This document shows, in pieces, positions 1 to 6,948 of a DNA stretch of 14,621 bases. Where the stretch lies: assembly GCA_003485885.1 (NCBI GenBank), contig DNHM01000328.1:1-14621 (forward strand). The letters are read 5' to 3'. The notes beneath the pieces were generated by a model. The model was not told where the DNA came from. It saw only the letters and a program-made list of their open reading frames with translations, and did not search any database. Origin of the DNA: Acidimicrobiaceae bacterium. Lineage in GTDB: Bacteria; Actinomycetota; Acidimicrobiia; Acidimicrobiales; UBA10347. The number at the start of each line of letters is the position of its first letter. Position 1 is the stretch's first letter. Position numbers and translations under genes: made by a program.

Positions 1-28
1 CGGCGGACACGTTTGTCGTTTTTGCCAT
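1..28 (-). CDS. 5' end of an unidentified gene, cut by the left edge
   Basis: On the minus strand an ATG at 28-26 opens MAKTTNVSA and runs off the window. A TAGGTT box lies exactly six bases upstream (40-35), the same leaderless arrangement seen at three other genes here, and no Shine-Dalgarno is visible. Nine codons are too few to name a product. The start is supported mainly by the promoter geometry, so this is a plausible call rather than a certain one. Confidence 0.4.
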
Positions 29-34
29 AGGGGC

Positions 35-40
35 AACCTA
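35..40 (-). promoter_or_regulatory. -10 box for a leaderless start at 28
   Basis: Read on the minus strand, TAGGTT fits TAnnnT and is followed by GCCCCT and then ATG. Transcription starting seven bases after the hexamer would begin at the A of the start codon. No convincing -35 box is visible. Confidence 0.4.
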
Positions 41-124
41 AGGTTTCGTTCCTGAAGCCTGGCTGAAGATCGTAACGAGCAAAACATCCCCCTGCCGTCC
101 AGCGCAGCGTCAAACAAACCGGAC

Positions 125-463
125 CTACCCAAGCGCGCCGCGCTTGTGACGCTGGCTCGTGCGGCCGTCGGCGACAGCACGAATCCGCCAACCGAAACCC
201 ACGCGCTTGTCGCAAGCCTCGATGGACAAGACTGTGACTTCTGCTCTGCTCTGCTCTGTTCGGTGTGGTCGTGGGTCAGGGAACCATGACCTCGATGCGT
301 CTGCGGCGGCGACCATCCCCGCTCGGTGAATACCCTGGGCCAGCTGTTGCACATGCGCAGCGGGCAGGCATGCAACGGAAACTAGATCGACGACTCCGTC
401 AGTGAGGTCATCGAAGTATGGTTCGGCGTGGGCGAATCCGACATAGCCGGATATGCCGCACAT
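125..463 (-). CDS. doubtful small ORF starting MCGISGYVG
   Basis: Minus-strand reading frame of 112 codons downstream of the thiolase gene. Its first nine residues look like the start of a class II glutamine amidotransferase (Cys2 would be the nucleophile), but the rest does not continue like that family: no RGPD-type segment follows. The middle part, around VDLVSVACLP and HRAGMVAAADAS, is faintly like a TIM-barrel enzyme such as nitronate monooxygenase. The end is low-complexity and covers the CTGCT repeat. There is no ribosome binding site and no TAnnnT box at the right distance. It may be a gene remnant or chance. Confidence 0.2.
   Translation of the reverse strand: MCGISGYVGFAHAEPYFDDLTDGVVDLVSVACLPAAHVQQLAQGIHRAGMVAAADASRSWFPDPRPHRTEQSRAEVTVLSIEACDKRVGFGWRIRAVADGRTSQRHKRGALG
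241..260. repeat. CTGCT pentanucleotide run
   Basis: Three perfect tandem copies of CTGCT followed by CTGTT. The unit length is not a multiple of three, so a change in copy number would shift any reading frame across it. Only a doubtful ORF covers it. Confidence 0.6.
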
Positions 464-524
464 CGGCCGTTGGTAAACTGCCGCGCTGATCGCCCTATTC
501 CGAACCAGGGATCGATCGAGGGTT

Positions 525-543
525 CCCGGAACATCGTTCCGGG
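525..543. repeat. perfect 8-bp inverted repeat behind the thiolase gene
   Basis: CCCGGAAC and GTTCCGGG flank a three-base loop (ATC on the plus strand), ten bases past the thiolase stop codon. Only the plus strand has a short T run (TTT, 544-546) after it, which is the wrong strand for an intrinsic terminator of the thiolase gene. It may protect the 3' end of the mRNA or assist factor-dependent termination. Confidence 0.45.
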
Positions 544-552
544 TTTGCTCGA

Positions 553-1755
553 CTATCCGAGTTCGGAACCAACAATCGAGGCGAAGCTCACACATTCGCC
601 CGGTGCTCCACCGAGATTGTGGGTCATGCCGAGGGTCTTGCCGCCTTCGGTTACTGACTTGATTTGGCGGTCCGCCGGTGCTTGTTTACGGAGCTGCAAC
701 CAGCATTCGAACAACATGCGCAGTCCTGATGCGCCAATGGGATGTCCGAAGCTTTTGAGCCCGCCGTCGGGGTTAACCGGAAGTTCGCCGTCGAGGTCGT
801 AGGTGCCGGCCAGGACTTCTTTCCAGCCCATGCCACGCTCGGCGAAACCAAGATCTTCCATGAGGACAAGTTCGGTTGGGGTGAAGCAGTCGTGTACTTC
901 GGCCATGGCGATTTCGGCGCGAGGGTCGGTGACGCCAGCTTGGGCATAGGCATCGGCAGCGCAGGCAGACACTTCGTGGAAGGTGGTGTAGTCGTAGTCG
1001 GAATCGATCGGCCCAGCAGCGGGTCCAGCGGTGAACGAAAGCGCCTTTACATACAACGGGTTGTCGGTGTACTTGTGCGCGTCTTCGGCTCGGCACAGGA
1101 TCGCAGCTGCTGAGCCATCGCTCACGCCGGAACAGTCGTAGATACCGAGATCACCAGCGATCAACGGCGCACTCTTGATCTTGTCCATGCTGACTTCTTT
1201 TTGGAACTGAGCACGAGGATTTCGAGCGCCGTTGTAATGGTTCTTCCATGCGATGCGGGCCATGACCTCTTTCATCTCGTCGCGGTCTACGCCGTACTTG
1301 TCGGCATAGGCAGGGGCGAGCAACGAAAAGGAAGCCGGAGCGGTCAGCGTGGACTCGGTGCCGTCGCTGGGCAAGGGCGCACCGACAAGACCAGACATGC
1401 CATTGTCTTTGAGCTTCTCGACACCAATGGCCATGACCATGTCGTAGGCCCCAGACGCGACGGCATACGCGGCATTCCGGAAGGCTTCAGAACCAGTGGC
1501 ACACATGTTCTCGACCCGAGTCACCGGCTTGTAGTCGATCTTCAGGGCGCGGCTGAGCGCAAGCCCTGACACTGCGGAACCCAACGTGCCGAACCAGTAC
1601 GCGTCGAGATCGTCTTGTTTGATGCCAGCGGACTCGTAGGCGGCATGGGCAGCCTCAATGAGCATGTCATCGACCGACTTGTCCCAATGTTCGCCGAAAT
1701 TGGTGCAACCCATTCCTATGATTGCGACCTGATCCTTGATTCCTCGTGATGCCAT
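553..1755 (-). CDS. thiolase (SCP-x / archaeal acetoacetyl-CoA thiolase type)
   Basis: A 400-residue thiolase-fold enzyme that would cleave or form 3-ketoacyl-CoA in the cytoplasm. The catalytic set is intact: nucleophile Cys85 in ENMCATGSEA, His288 in EVHDCFTP, His338 in GHPIGASG, and a late Cys388. The HDCF and GHPIG motifs place it with SCP-x/archaeal-type thiolases rather than FadA types. The ATG at 1755 is preferred over an upstream in-frame TTG (1773) because an AAAGGAG Shine-Dalgarno lies six bases before it; the TTG start would run through that site. It lies 101 bases downstream of the HMGCS-like/OB-fold gene on the same strand, suggesting co-transcription. In archaea, thiolase, HMG-CoA synthase and DUF35 form one complex; a similar assembly here is inferred. 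The substrate cannot be told. Confidence 0.9.
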   Translation of the reverse strand: MASRGIKDQVAIIGMGCTNFGEHWDKSVDDMLIEAAHAAYESAGIKQDDLDAYWFGTLGSAVSGLALSRALKIDYKPVTRVENMCATGSEAFRNAAYAVASGAYDMVMAIGVEKLKDNGMSGLVGAPLPSDGTESTLTAPASFSLLAPAYADKYGVDRDEMKEVMARIAWKNHYNGARNPRAQFQKEVSMDKIKSAPLIAGDLGIYDCSGVSDGSAAAILCRAEDAHKYTDNPLYVKALSFTAGPAAGPIDSDYDYTTFHEVSACAADAYAQAGVTDPRAEIAMAEVHDCFTPTELVLMEDLGFAERGMGWKEVLAGTYDLDGELPVNPDGGLKSFGHPIGASGLRMLFECWLQLRKQAPADRQIKSVTEGGKTLGMTHNLGGAPGECVSFASIVGSELG

Positions 1756-1758
1756 GGC

Positions 1759-1830
1759 TGTCTCCTTTCGCAATCGCAGCTTCGCTTTGCTCCGACTGCT
1801 CTGCTGATTGTTTGCTTCCGCAATTGCAGC
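1759..1830 (-). repeat. imperfect 22-base direct repeat in the gap between the HMGCS-like and thiolase genes
   Basis: Segments 1759-1780 and 1809-1830 match at 18 of 22 positions, with starts 50 bases apart. The copy next to the thiolase gene contains its ribosome binding site. The other has the matching stretch GGAAGCAAACA in place of AAAGGAGACA. A local duplication followed by divergence would explain it. Confidence 0.5.
1762..1768 (-). promoter_or_regulatory. Shine-Dalgarno deciding the thiolase start
   Basis: AAAGGAG on the minus strand, six bases before the ATG at 1755. It settles the choice between the TTG at 1773 and the ATG. Confidence 0.8.
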
Positions 1831-1847
1831 GTTGCTTCAGCTGCAAT
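1823..1847. repeat. 8-bp stem-loop just after the HMGCS-like gene
   Basis: ATTGCAGC (1823-1830) and GCTGCAAT (1840-1847) are perfectly complementary around a nine-base loop, ten bases past the stop of the HMGCS-like gene on the minus strand. There is no following T run. It could set the mRNA ratio of the two genes through processing or partial termination. Confidence 0.45.
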
Positions 1848-1856
1848 GTGGTGTGG

Positions 1857-3275
1857 TTAACGGACGGGTGTTGCCTTCCAAAAGTAGTTGTGAACGCCGT
1901 CGGCTGTCATCAACCGTCGAAAAGTCATTTTCACGCGCATGCCGACCGCTACCTCGTCGGGCTCTGCATCGGTCAGTTCGGCCTTGAAGCGTCCGCCGCC
2001 GTCGAAGTCGATTATCACACCAACAGTAGGCGGCGACAGCGAGTACGCAAGACGGTCGATGGTGAATGTGGTGACCTTGGCCTCGACATCGGCCATGGGC
2101 ACCATTTCCATGTCATCGACGTTGCCGCCCTTGACCGACACTCGTTGTGGCGGCAGGTGGATGGCGCCGGAGTCGCGATCTCGCGAACCTTGGAAGCCGT
2201 ACTTCCAATCGACCATGCGAAACGACGGTGGTGCAGCGGGTGGAACAGGATCCGGTCGGCGAGGCGGTTCGCGGTCCAGGAATCCTCGCCAGGTTAAGAA
2301 CGTCTGATAGGTGAGGGCATCGTTGCCGTCGGCGATCTGGGCCACGACGGTGCGGTAAGGCGTGTAATTGGCAATGGCGTCGGTGGTGCGAAAGAAGTTG
2401 ACGTCGCAGCCGTCGGCCAAGTTGACCACCATGATGATCTGGCCCGGTTCAGCCTTGTCGAGAACACTTGCCATGACGAGCAAGCTGTGTGACGACCCGG
2501 TGGTGCCGACCTCGGTCGACAGGTCGTCGGCAACGTGGGTATCGCCGCCGATGCCCGCGGCGGTAGCAGCGCCGCGGGTGGCACGAGCATGCATGCCGGT
2601 GATAACGGCAGTGTCCACGGAATCAGCGGAGATCTCGGTGCCCTTGAATGCAGCGGTAGCGGCTTCGGTGACGAGAGGCAGATAGGCAGCTTCGCCGAAA
2701 CGTTCTTCCCACACCCGCGAATAGTCCCAGCCGGGCTGACGCCAACGGTCCAGGAACTCGCCGGTTGCAGATGCGCCGCCCAACCATTCGGCGATCACCG
2801 GAGCATCAACATCGGAGCCGATGAGCAGCGCAACCGCAGCGTCGCCCATGTTTGCTTCGTCGGCTGATGATGGTCGTCCAGATCGGACGTCGGCGGTAGT
2901 CATTAGCACCGGTCGCTGATCGTTCAACGATGCGGTCAGGGCAGCTGTCGCGGATCGAGGTGAGCCCACCATGTCGCCCGCGAAAACACTCGACGGCATG
3001 TTCAGCGCTGCGTGAATGGCATTCGCGTTCGTCTTGTCGAGATATGGCGGTGTCGCAGACGCGAAGTACAAAGCATCAGGCGTCGGAGCTGGAGCGTTGC
3101 GGAAGGAACGGATCAGATTCCGGGCTGCTTCAACCGACATGGACGTTGCGTCTTCGTCGTACGACGCAACCGCCCGTGTTCCCCGACCACCACCGGCACC
3201 GAGCGCAGCGGTTATAGCCGACCGTTGAAGCCGGTAGTAAGGCACATACGTGCCATAGCCAACAATGCCGCGCAT
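1857..3275 (-). CDS. HMG-CoA-synthase-like protein fused to a C-terminal OB-fold (DUF35 type)
   Basis: A 472-residue two-domain protein. Residues 1-330 resemble the HMG-CoA synthase/KAS III fold (start RGIVGYGTYVP; GEF and WEERFGE segments; ADDLSTEVGTTGSS). Residues 353-472 resemble DUF35: a ribbon-like stretch, then an OB-fold (FTIDRLAYSLSPP, IDFDGGGRF, MTFRRL). The nucleophile region (98-113, FAGDMVGSPRSATAAL) has no cysteine, and the only Cys in the protein is Cys290, elsewhere. The ribbon region (WKYGFQGSRDRDSG) has no metal-binding cysteines either. From memory, related actinobacterial proteins share both losses, so this looks like a family trait rather than decay. It may be a non-catalytic or repurposed partner of the adjacent thiolase. 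Starts at GTG 3281, ATG 3278 and ATG 3275 are all possible; there is no clear Shine-Dalgarno, and the last best fits the family. Confidence 0.8.
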   Translation of the reverse strand: MRGIVGYGTYVPYYRLQRSAITAALGAGGGRGTRAVASYDEDATSMSVEAARNLIRSFRNAPAPTPDALYFASATPPYLDKTNANAIHAALNMPSSVFAGDMVGSPRSATAALTASLNDQRPVLMTTADVRSGRPSSADEANMGDAAVALLIGSDVDAPVIAEWLGGASATGEFLDRWRQPGWDYSRVWEERFGEAAYLPLVTEAATAAFKGTEISADSVDTAVITGMHARATRGAATAAGIGGDTHVADDLSTEVGTTGSSHSLLVMASVLDKAEPGQIIMVVNLADGCDVNFFRTTDAIANYTPYRTVVAQIADGNDALTYQTFLTWRGFLDREPPRRPDPVPPAAPPSFRMVDWKYGFQGSRDRDSGAIHLPPQRVSVKGGNVDDMEMVPMADVEAKVTTFTIDRLAYSLSPPTVGVIIDFDGGGRFKAELTDAEPDEVAVGMRVKMTFRRLMTADGVHNYFWKATPVR

Positions 3276-3360
3276 CATCACCCCATGAGCGTCGAGAGTT
3301 TCTTCGTCTACAACTTATTGCGTGGACCGCGCTCCGGAAGAATCCGCCGACCTCAGCGTC

Positions 3361-3366
3361 TACCAT
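3361..3366 (+). promoter_or_regulatory. -10 box for a leaderless start at 3373
   Basis: TACCAT fits TAnnnT and is followed by six bases (TGACCC) and ATG. No Shine-Dalgarno precedes the gene and no good -35 box is visible. Confidence 0.5.
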
Positions 3367-3372
3367 TGACCC

Positions 3373-4734
3373 ATGGCGCACTGGTGCGAATCGTGTGGGC
3401 AAGAGTTGCCCACCGGCGAGATGGCGAGCGAAGCGACGTGGCTCGTAGAGCCAGGAACCGACCAACAATCGTTCGCCAAACCGGCAGGAGCGAAGCAGTC
3501 GGGCCAAGACAAAAAGCTGCTGATGGCCGTCGTGAGTGCTCTCATCATTTGGGGGCTCTTCGTTGGGCTCGGACGCATCGTGACACCGGACGACTCCATC
3601 GATGAACAAGCTGCGGCCAAGATGGAACAGGCCCGCCTGGACCAAGAGGCCGAGGTAGCGGCCGAAGCAGAAGCCGCCGCAACCGAAGCGGCAGAAGCGG
3701 CCGAAGCAGCGCCGGTCGAGATTGCGGAGGTCGCCGGCGATTATGGCGCAGCAGACGCAGCGCCAGGTTTCCCGGTTGCGTCCGATGATGGCGAAGCCCG
3801 AACAGTCGTGTCGGTCCAAGTCGAACGGCTGCAACGTCAGTTCGACCGCCGAGACAGTGCCGCGTTCGTCGCGTATCGCTCAGCCGAAGGTGTGGTGGTC
3901 GTCGACCTCGGCTCAGGGATGTCGGTCATCACCGAGCTTGAGCCTGGAGTAACAGCGATCTACTCGGATGCGCATCTGCTGCGGTCTGGTGCGTCGACCT
4001 TCGCAGTGAATACAGAGACGTTAGAAGTGAGTCGGGTCGCAGAGAACTCCGGTGTCGTTGTCAGCGACACGCTCGATGGCCATACCTATCTCGTCGATTC
4101 GGGGTCGTTATCGGGGCAAGCGGCTCTGGTCGAGGTCGTTGCCGACGGCGAGTACGGCTTCCATCGCCTGCCGTCTGGAGGACTCCAGATCCAACCGGTG
4201 GACGGTTTAGGTATCTTGGCCGTGCCGAACAGCCCTGCTGGCGAGACTCTGATTGCTGGTGTCGATACGTTCTTATCGCTGAGCGAAAACCGGGTGCTCA
4301 CTGGCACATCAAACGCCCTCCTCGAGCAGGTGTGCTCAACCGAGGACCAATGCGAGTTGGTGGTAGCTAATCTCGCATCAGGCGAGCAGCACGCAGTGCC
4401 GTCAAGTTTTGTGCGGTTTGGTGATCAGTACTCACTCGCACCCAACGGCCATGCTTTGTTGCGGTATTCGCAGGCTGGGTTCGCCGAGGTGTATGTCACG
4501 GGAACTGAATCCATCTTGTGGGTTGTGGGTACAGGAATGCACGCACCTGCGTGGGGTCCGAACTCTGACTTCATCGCATGGATCGATCGAATTAGTGACC
4601 CCAAGCTCAAGTTCATGTTCCCGGACGAACCTGACTGGTTGGCTATCGATCTACGCGACCTGGGCGCACCACCACCAGCTAGCCCCGAGCTCATTGTGTT
4701 CACCAGCGAGACATCGCCTACCAACGAAAGCTAG
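3373..4734 (+). CDS. unrecognised membrane-anchored protein: half zinc ribbon, TM helix, coiled coil, beta-rich exterior
   Basis: A 453-residue protein that I do not recognise. It starts with WCESCG (Cys5, Cys8), like one half of a zinc ribbon, but no second CxxC follows. A hydrophobic segment at about 49-70, preceded by DKK, is a likely single membrane helix with the N-terminus inside. Residues 75-113 are an Ala/Glu-rich coiled coil or spacer. Residues 130-453 are beta-rich and propeller-like (LDGHTYLVDSGSL, LAPNGHALLRYS, PAWGPNSDFIAWID). Cys321 and Cys327 could form a disulfide, fitting an outside location. It looks like a cell-surface or envelope protein, perhaps a sensor. It is transcribed alone, divergent from the HMGCS-like gene and convergent with fumarase. 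No function can be assigned. Confidence 0.75.
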   Translation: MAHWCESCGQELPTGEMASEATWLVEPGTDQQSFAKPAGAKQSGQDKKLLMAVVSALIIWGLFVGLGRIVTPDDSIDEQAAAKMEQARLDQEAEVAAEAEAAATEAAEAAEAAPVEIAEVAGDYGAADAAPGFPVASDDGEARTVVSVQVERLQRQFDRRDSAAFVAYRSAEGVVVVDLGSGMSVITELEPGVTAIYSDAHLLRSGASTFAVNTETLEVSRVAENSGVVVSDTLDGHTYLVDSGSLSGQAALVEVVADGEYGFHRLPSGGLQIQPVDGLGILAVPNSPAGETLIAGVDTFLSLSENRVLTGTSNALLEQVCSTEDQCELVVANLASGEQHAVPSSFVRFGDQYSLAPNGHALLRYSQAGFAEVYVTGTESILWVVGTGMHAPAWGPNSDFIAWIDRISDPKLKFMFPDEPDWLAIDLRDLGAPPPASPELIVFTSETSPTNES

Positions 4735-4772
4735 ACCAAAAGTTACGTCCCCAGGGGGACATAACTTTTGGT
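4735..4772. terminator. long palindrome between convergent genes, likely bidirectional terminator
   Basis: Bases 4735-4752 and 4755-4772 pair over 18 positions with a single mismatch (C4746/A4761). The apex is GTCCCC-AG-GGGGAC and the base is ACCAAAAGTT/AACTTTTGGT. It begins directly after the stop of the plus-strand gene and lies nine bases beyond the stop of the minus-strand fumarase, so one element can serve both. Each strand's descending arm carries TTTT, then GG. The length and symmetry exceed a normal terminator and would also fit a dispersed palindromic repeat. Confidence 0.75.
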
Positions 4773-4781
4773 GGTGCCGGG

Positions 4782-6416
4782 TTAGGTGCGGAGTTTGACC
4801 GGGGTGGTGACTTCGGCGTAGAAGTCGTTGCCCTTGTCGTCGACCACGATGAACGCAGGGAAGTTCTCAACTTCGATGCGCCAGATGGCTTCCATGCCGA
4901 GTTCGGGGTACTCAAGCACCTCGACCTTGCGGATCGAATCCTTGGCCAGACGAGCGGCCGGACCACCGATCGATCCCAGGTAGAAACCACCATGGGTGCG
5001 GCATGCGTCGGTGACCTGCTGGGAACGGTTGCCTTTGGCCAGCATGATCATTGATCCGCCAGCTGCCTGGAACTGTTCGACATAAGGATCCATACGACTG
5101 GCTGTCGTAGGACCGAAAGAACCCGAGGCGTATCCGTCGGGAGTCTTCGCTGGACCTGCGTAGTAGATCGGGTTCTCTCGGAGATACTCGGGCATCTCTT
5201 CACCGGCGTCGAGGCGTTCTTTGATCTTGGCGTGAGCAATGTCACGGCCGACAACCAACGTTCCGGTAAGCGACAGGCGAGTCTTAACCGGGTACTGCGT
5301 GAGCTGGGCACGGATGTCAGCCATTGGCTGATTCAGGTCAACTTCGATGACGGTGCGAGACAGTTGGTCCTCGGTCGTCTCGGGCAGGAAGTGTGCAGGG
5401 TCCCGCTCGAGGGCTTCGATCCAAACGCCTTCGCTGTTGATCTTGGCCAGTACCTGGCGGTCAGCCGAGCACGACACGGCGATACCGACAGGACACGATG
5501 CGCCATGCCGGGGCAGACGGATGACCCGCACGTCGTGGCAGAAATACTTGCCACCGAACTGGGCGCCGATGCCGAACTCGCGGGTCATTTCGAGAATGCG
5601 AGCTTCCCACTCGACGTCGCGGTACGCGTGGCCGGTTTCGCTGCCTTCAGTTGGTAACGAATCGAGATAACGCGTGGACGCAAGCTTGGCCATCTCGACC
5701 GCGTACTCAGCAGACGTGCCGCCAATGACGATGCCAAGGTGATACGGCGGGCACGCCGAGGTGCCGATCTTGCGGAGTTTTTCGTCGAGGAAGTTGATCA
5801 GACTGGTTTCGTTCAGGAGTGCCTTGGTCTCTTGGAACAAGAAACTCTTGTTTGCTGAACCGCCCCCTTTGGCCATGAAGAAGAACTTGTATTCGTCGCC
5901 AGGGACAGCTTCGATCTTGATCTCGGCCGGAAGGTTATTGCCGGTGTTCTTCTCCGTGAACATGTCAAGCGGAGCAAGCTGGGAGTACCGCAGGTTCGAG
6001 GTCTGGTACGTATCGAAGATCCCGCGCGCAATTGCCGGCTTATCGTCGCCAGGGGTGAGGACGAACTGACCCTTCTTGCCCTTGACAATGGCGGTGCCAG
6101 TGTCCTGACAGCCAGGAAGCACTCCTCCAGCAGCGATGACGGCGTTCTTGAGCAATTCGGTCGCAACGAAATGATCGTTGGGTGATGCGTCGTCGTCGTC
6201 GAGAATGTTGGCCAACTGCTGCAAGTGTGACGGGCGAAGTAGGTGGGCGATATCGCGCATGGCTTCGCAGGTCAGCGCAGTAATAGCTTCGTTGCTGACC
6301 TCGAGGAATTGCCGTCCGCCAAGGTCGACGGTATTCACACCTTCGGTGGTGACGAGGCGGTACTCGGTGGTGTCGGGCCCGTCGAGGGGCAACAGGTCTC
6401 GGTAATTAAATTCCAT
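4782..6416 (-). CDS. fumA: fumarate hydratase class I (oxygen-sensitive [4Fe-4S] fumarase)
   Basis: A 544-residue protein that follows E. coli FumA almost from end to end (FumA has about 548). It interconverts fumarate and malate in the TCA cycle. Cluster ligands are visible: Cys103 in GCQDTGTA, Cys222 in SACPPYH and Cys316 in VSCSAD, matching FumA Cys105, 224 and 318. Other hallmarks are [30 protein letters not shown] and [15 protein letters not shown], where Lys461 is the likely catalytic lysine. The ATG at 6416 matches the family N-terminus ([18 protein letters not shown]). An earlier in-frame ATG at 6455 would lie inside the upstream gene. It is 13 bases downstream of the thioredoxin-fold gene, so the two are probably one transcript. 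No obvious Shine-Dalgarno is seen. Confidence 0.96.
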   Translation of the reverse strand: MEFNYRDLLPLDGPDTTEYRLVTTEGVNTVDLGGRQFLEVSNEAITALTCEAMRDIAHLLRPSHLQQLANILDDDDASPNDHFVATELLKNAVIAAGGVLPGCQDTGTAIVKGKKGQFVLTPGDDKPAIARGIFDTYQTSNLRYSQLAPLDMFTEKNTGNNLPAEIKIEAVPGDEYKFFFMAKGGGSANKSFLFQETKALLNETSLINFLDEKLRKIGTSACPPYHLGIVIGGTSAEYAVEMAKLASTRYLDSLPTEGSETGHAYRDVEWEARILEMTREFGIGAQFGGKYFCHDVRVIRLPRHGASCPVGIAVSCSADRQVLAKINSEGVWIEALERDPAHFLPETTEDQLSRTVIEVDLNQPMADIRAQLTQYPVKTRLSLTGTLVVGRDIAHAKIKERLDAGEEMPEYLRENPIYYAGPAKTPDGYASGSFGPTTASRMDPYVEQFQAAGGSMIMLAKGNRSQQVTDACRTHGGFYLGSIGGPAARLAKDSIRKVEVLEYPELGMEAIWRIEVENFPAFIVVDDKGNDFYAEVTTPVKLRT

Positions 6417-6429
6417 GACGCTGCGCTGA

Positions 6430-6918
6430 CTAGCCGAGTGCCGGCGTACCGGCATAGGCAGTTGGGTCGCCAGCTTCGGGAATACCCGGTCGGCTCCAGC
6501 TCATTTGTCTCGACAGCTCCGACGCAACGCTGCGCCACTCGGCTGGGTTCCAGCCTTCGGCAGCACCGACAACATTTAATGCATGGTCGATATGCACGAA
6601 CGCAGGAAGTGTCTGAAGTTCGAGACCTTTCACAAACGCCCGATCCGGGTCAGTAAAGGTCAGGAACTCATCGGCCATAGGGCCGAGGAACTCGCGGGCT
6701 TCATCGTCGGTGCCGGTTACGAGCCAGGCAGTGCGCACATCGGCTGCGTTGTAAGACGCAAGCACACGTGCCGCAGTGTCGATGATCCACGAGCTTTCGT
6801 GGGTGAACGGGTCCAGAACTACGACCGCTAGGTGAAACGTTGTAACCCAGTCGCCGACAGGGCGAGGATCACCCTGAAGCGGGTCGAGCTCAATCTCGGG
6901 TGGGGGAGCAGTAGCCAT
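6430..6918 (-). CDS. thioredoxin-fold-like protein without cysteines
   Basis: A 162-residue protein with a thioredoxin-like layout: a beta strand (HLAVVVLDP, about 29-37), then THESSWIID where CxxC would normally lie, a second strand (TAWLVTG), then LPAFVHID with a Pro105 in the usual cis-Pro position, and a C-terminal helix. It has no cysteine at all, so dithiol redox chemistry is excluded; a binding or chaperone-like role is possible. The ATG at 6918 is chosen because upstream codons would cross the divergent gene's promoter and coding region. It is first in an operon with the oxygen-sensitive fumarase, which suggests, without proof, a role with that enzyme. The fold assignment is moderate. 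Confidence 0.7.
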   Translation of the reverse strand: MATAPPPEIELDPLQGDPRPVGDWVTTFHLAVVVLDPFTHESSWIIDTAARVLASYNAADVRTAWLVTGTDDEAREFLGPMADEFLTFTDPDRAFVKGLELQTLPAFVHIDHALNVVGAAEGWNPAEWRSVASELSRQMSWSRPGIPEAGDPTAYAGTPALG

Positions 6919-6926
6919 CAATGAAG

Positions 6927-6932
6927 ACGCTA
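6927..6932 (-). promoter_or_regulatory. -10 box for the thioredoxin-like/fumarase operon
   Basis: TAGCGT on the minus strand, eight bases before the ATG at 6918. The predicted transcript would have a leader of none to two bases. It lies only four bases from the opposing -10 box at 6937-6942. Confidence 0.4.
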
Positions 6933-6936
6933 GCAG

Positions 6937-6942
6937 TACTGT
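6937..6942 (+). promoter_or_regulatory. -10 box for a leaderless start at 6949
   Basis: TACTGT, then GGAGCC, then GTG. It overlaps the 8-bp palindrome CAGTACTG (6934-6941). The GGAG is only two bases from the GTG, too close to act as a Shine-Dalgarno, which favours leaderless translation. Confidence 0.45.
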
Positions 6943-6948
6943 GGAGCC

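Noticed and set aside
19..36. Small inverted repeat TTGCC/GGCAA near the left edge as a terminator
   Set aside because: Only five base pairs, with the T run before rather than after the stem. It coincides with the start region of the edge gene.
525..543. Intrinsic terminator of the thiolase gene
   Set aside because: The stem is good but the minus strand reads AACC after it, with no T run. It is kept only as an inverted repeat.
1746..2297. Plus-strand ORF of 183 codons opposite the HMGCS-like gene and the thiolase start
   Set aside because: Opposite two recognised coding ends, and the sequence matches no family pattern.
3130..3834. Minus-strand ORF of 234 codons over the HMGCS-like start and the membrane-protein gene
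   Set aside because: Crosses a divergent promoter region and overlaps both supported genes; the protein is Arg/Cys/Phe-rich as expected for the complement of Ala/Glu-rich codons.
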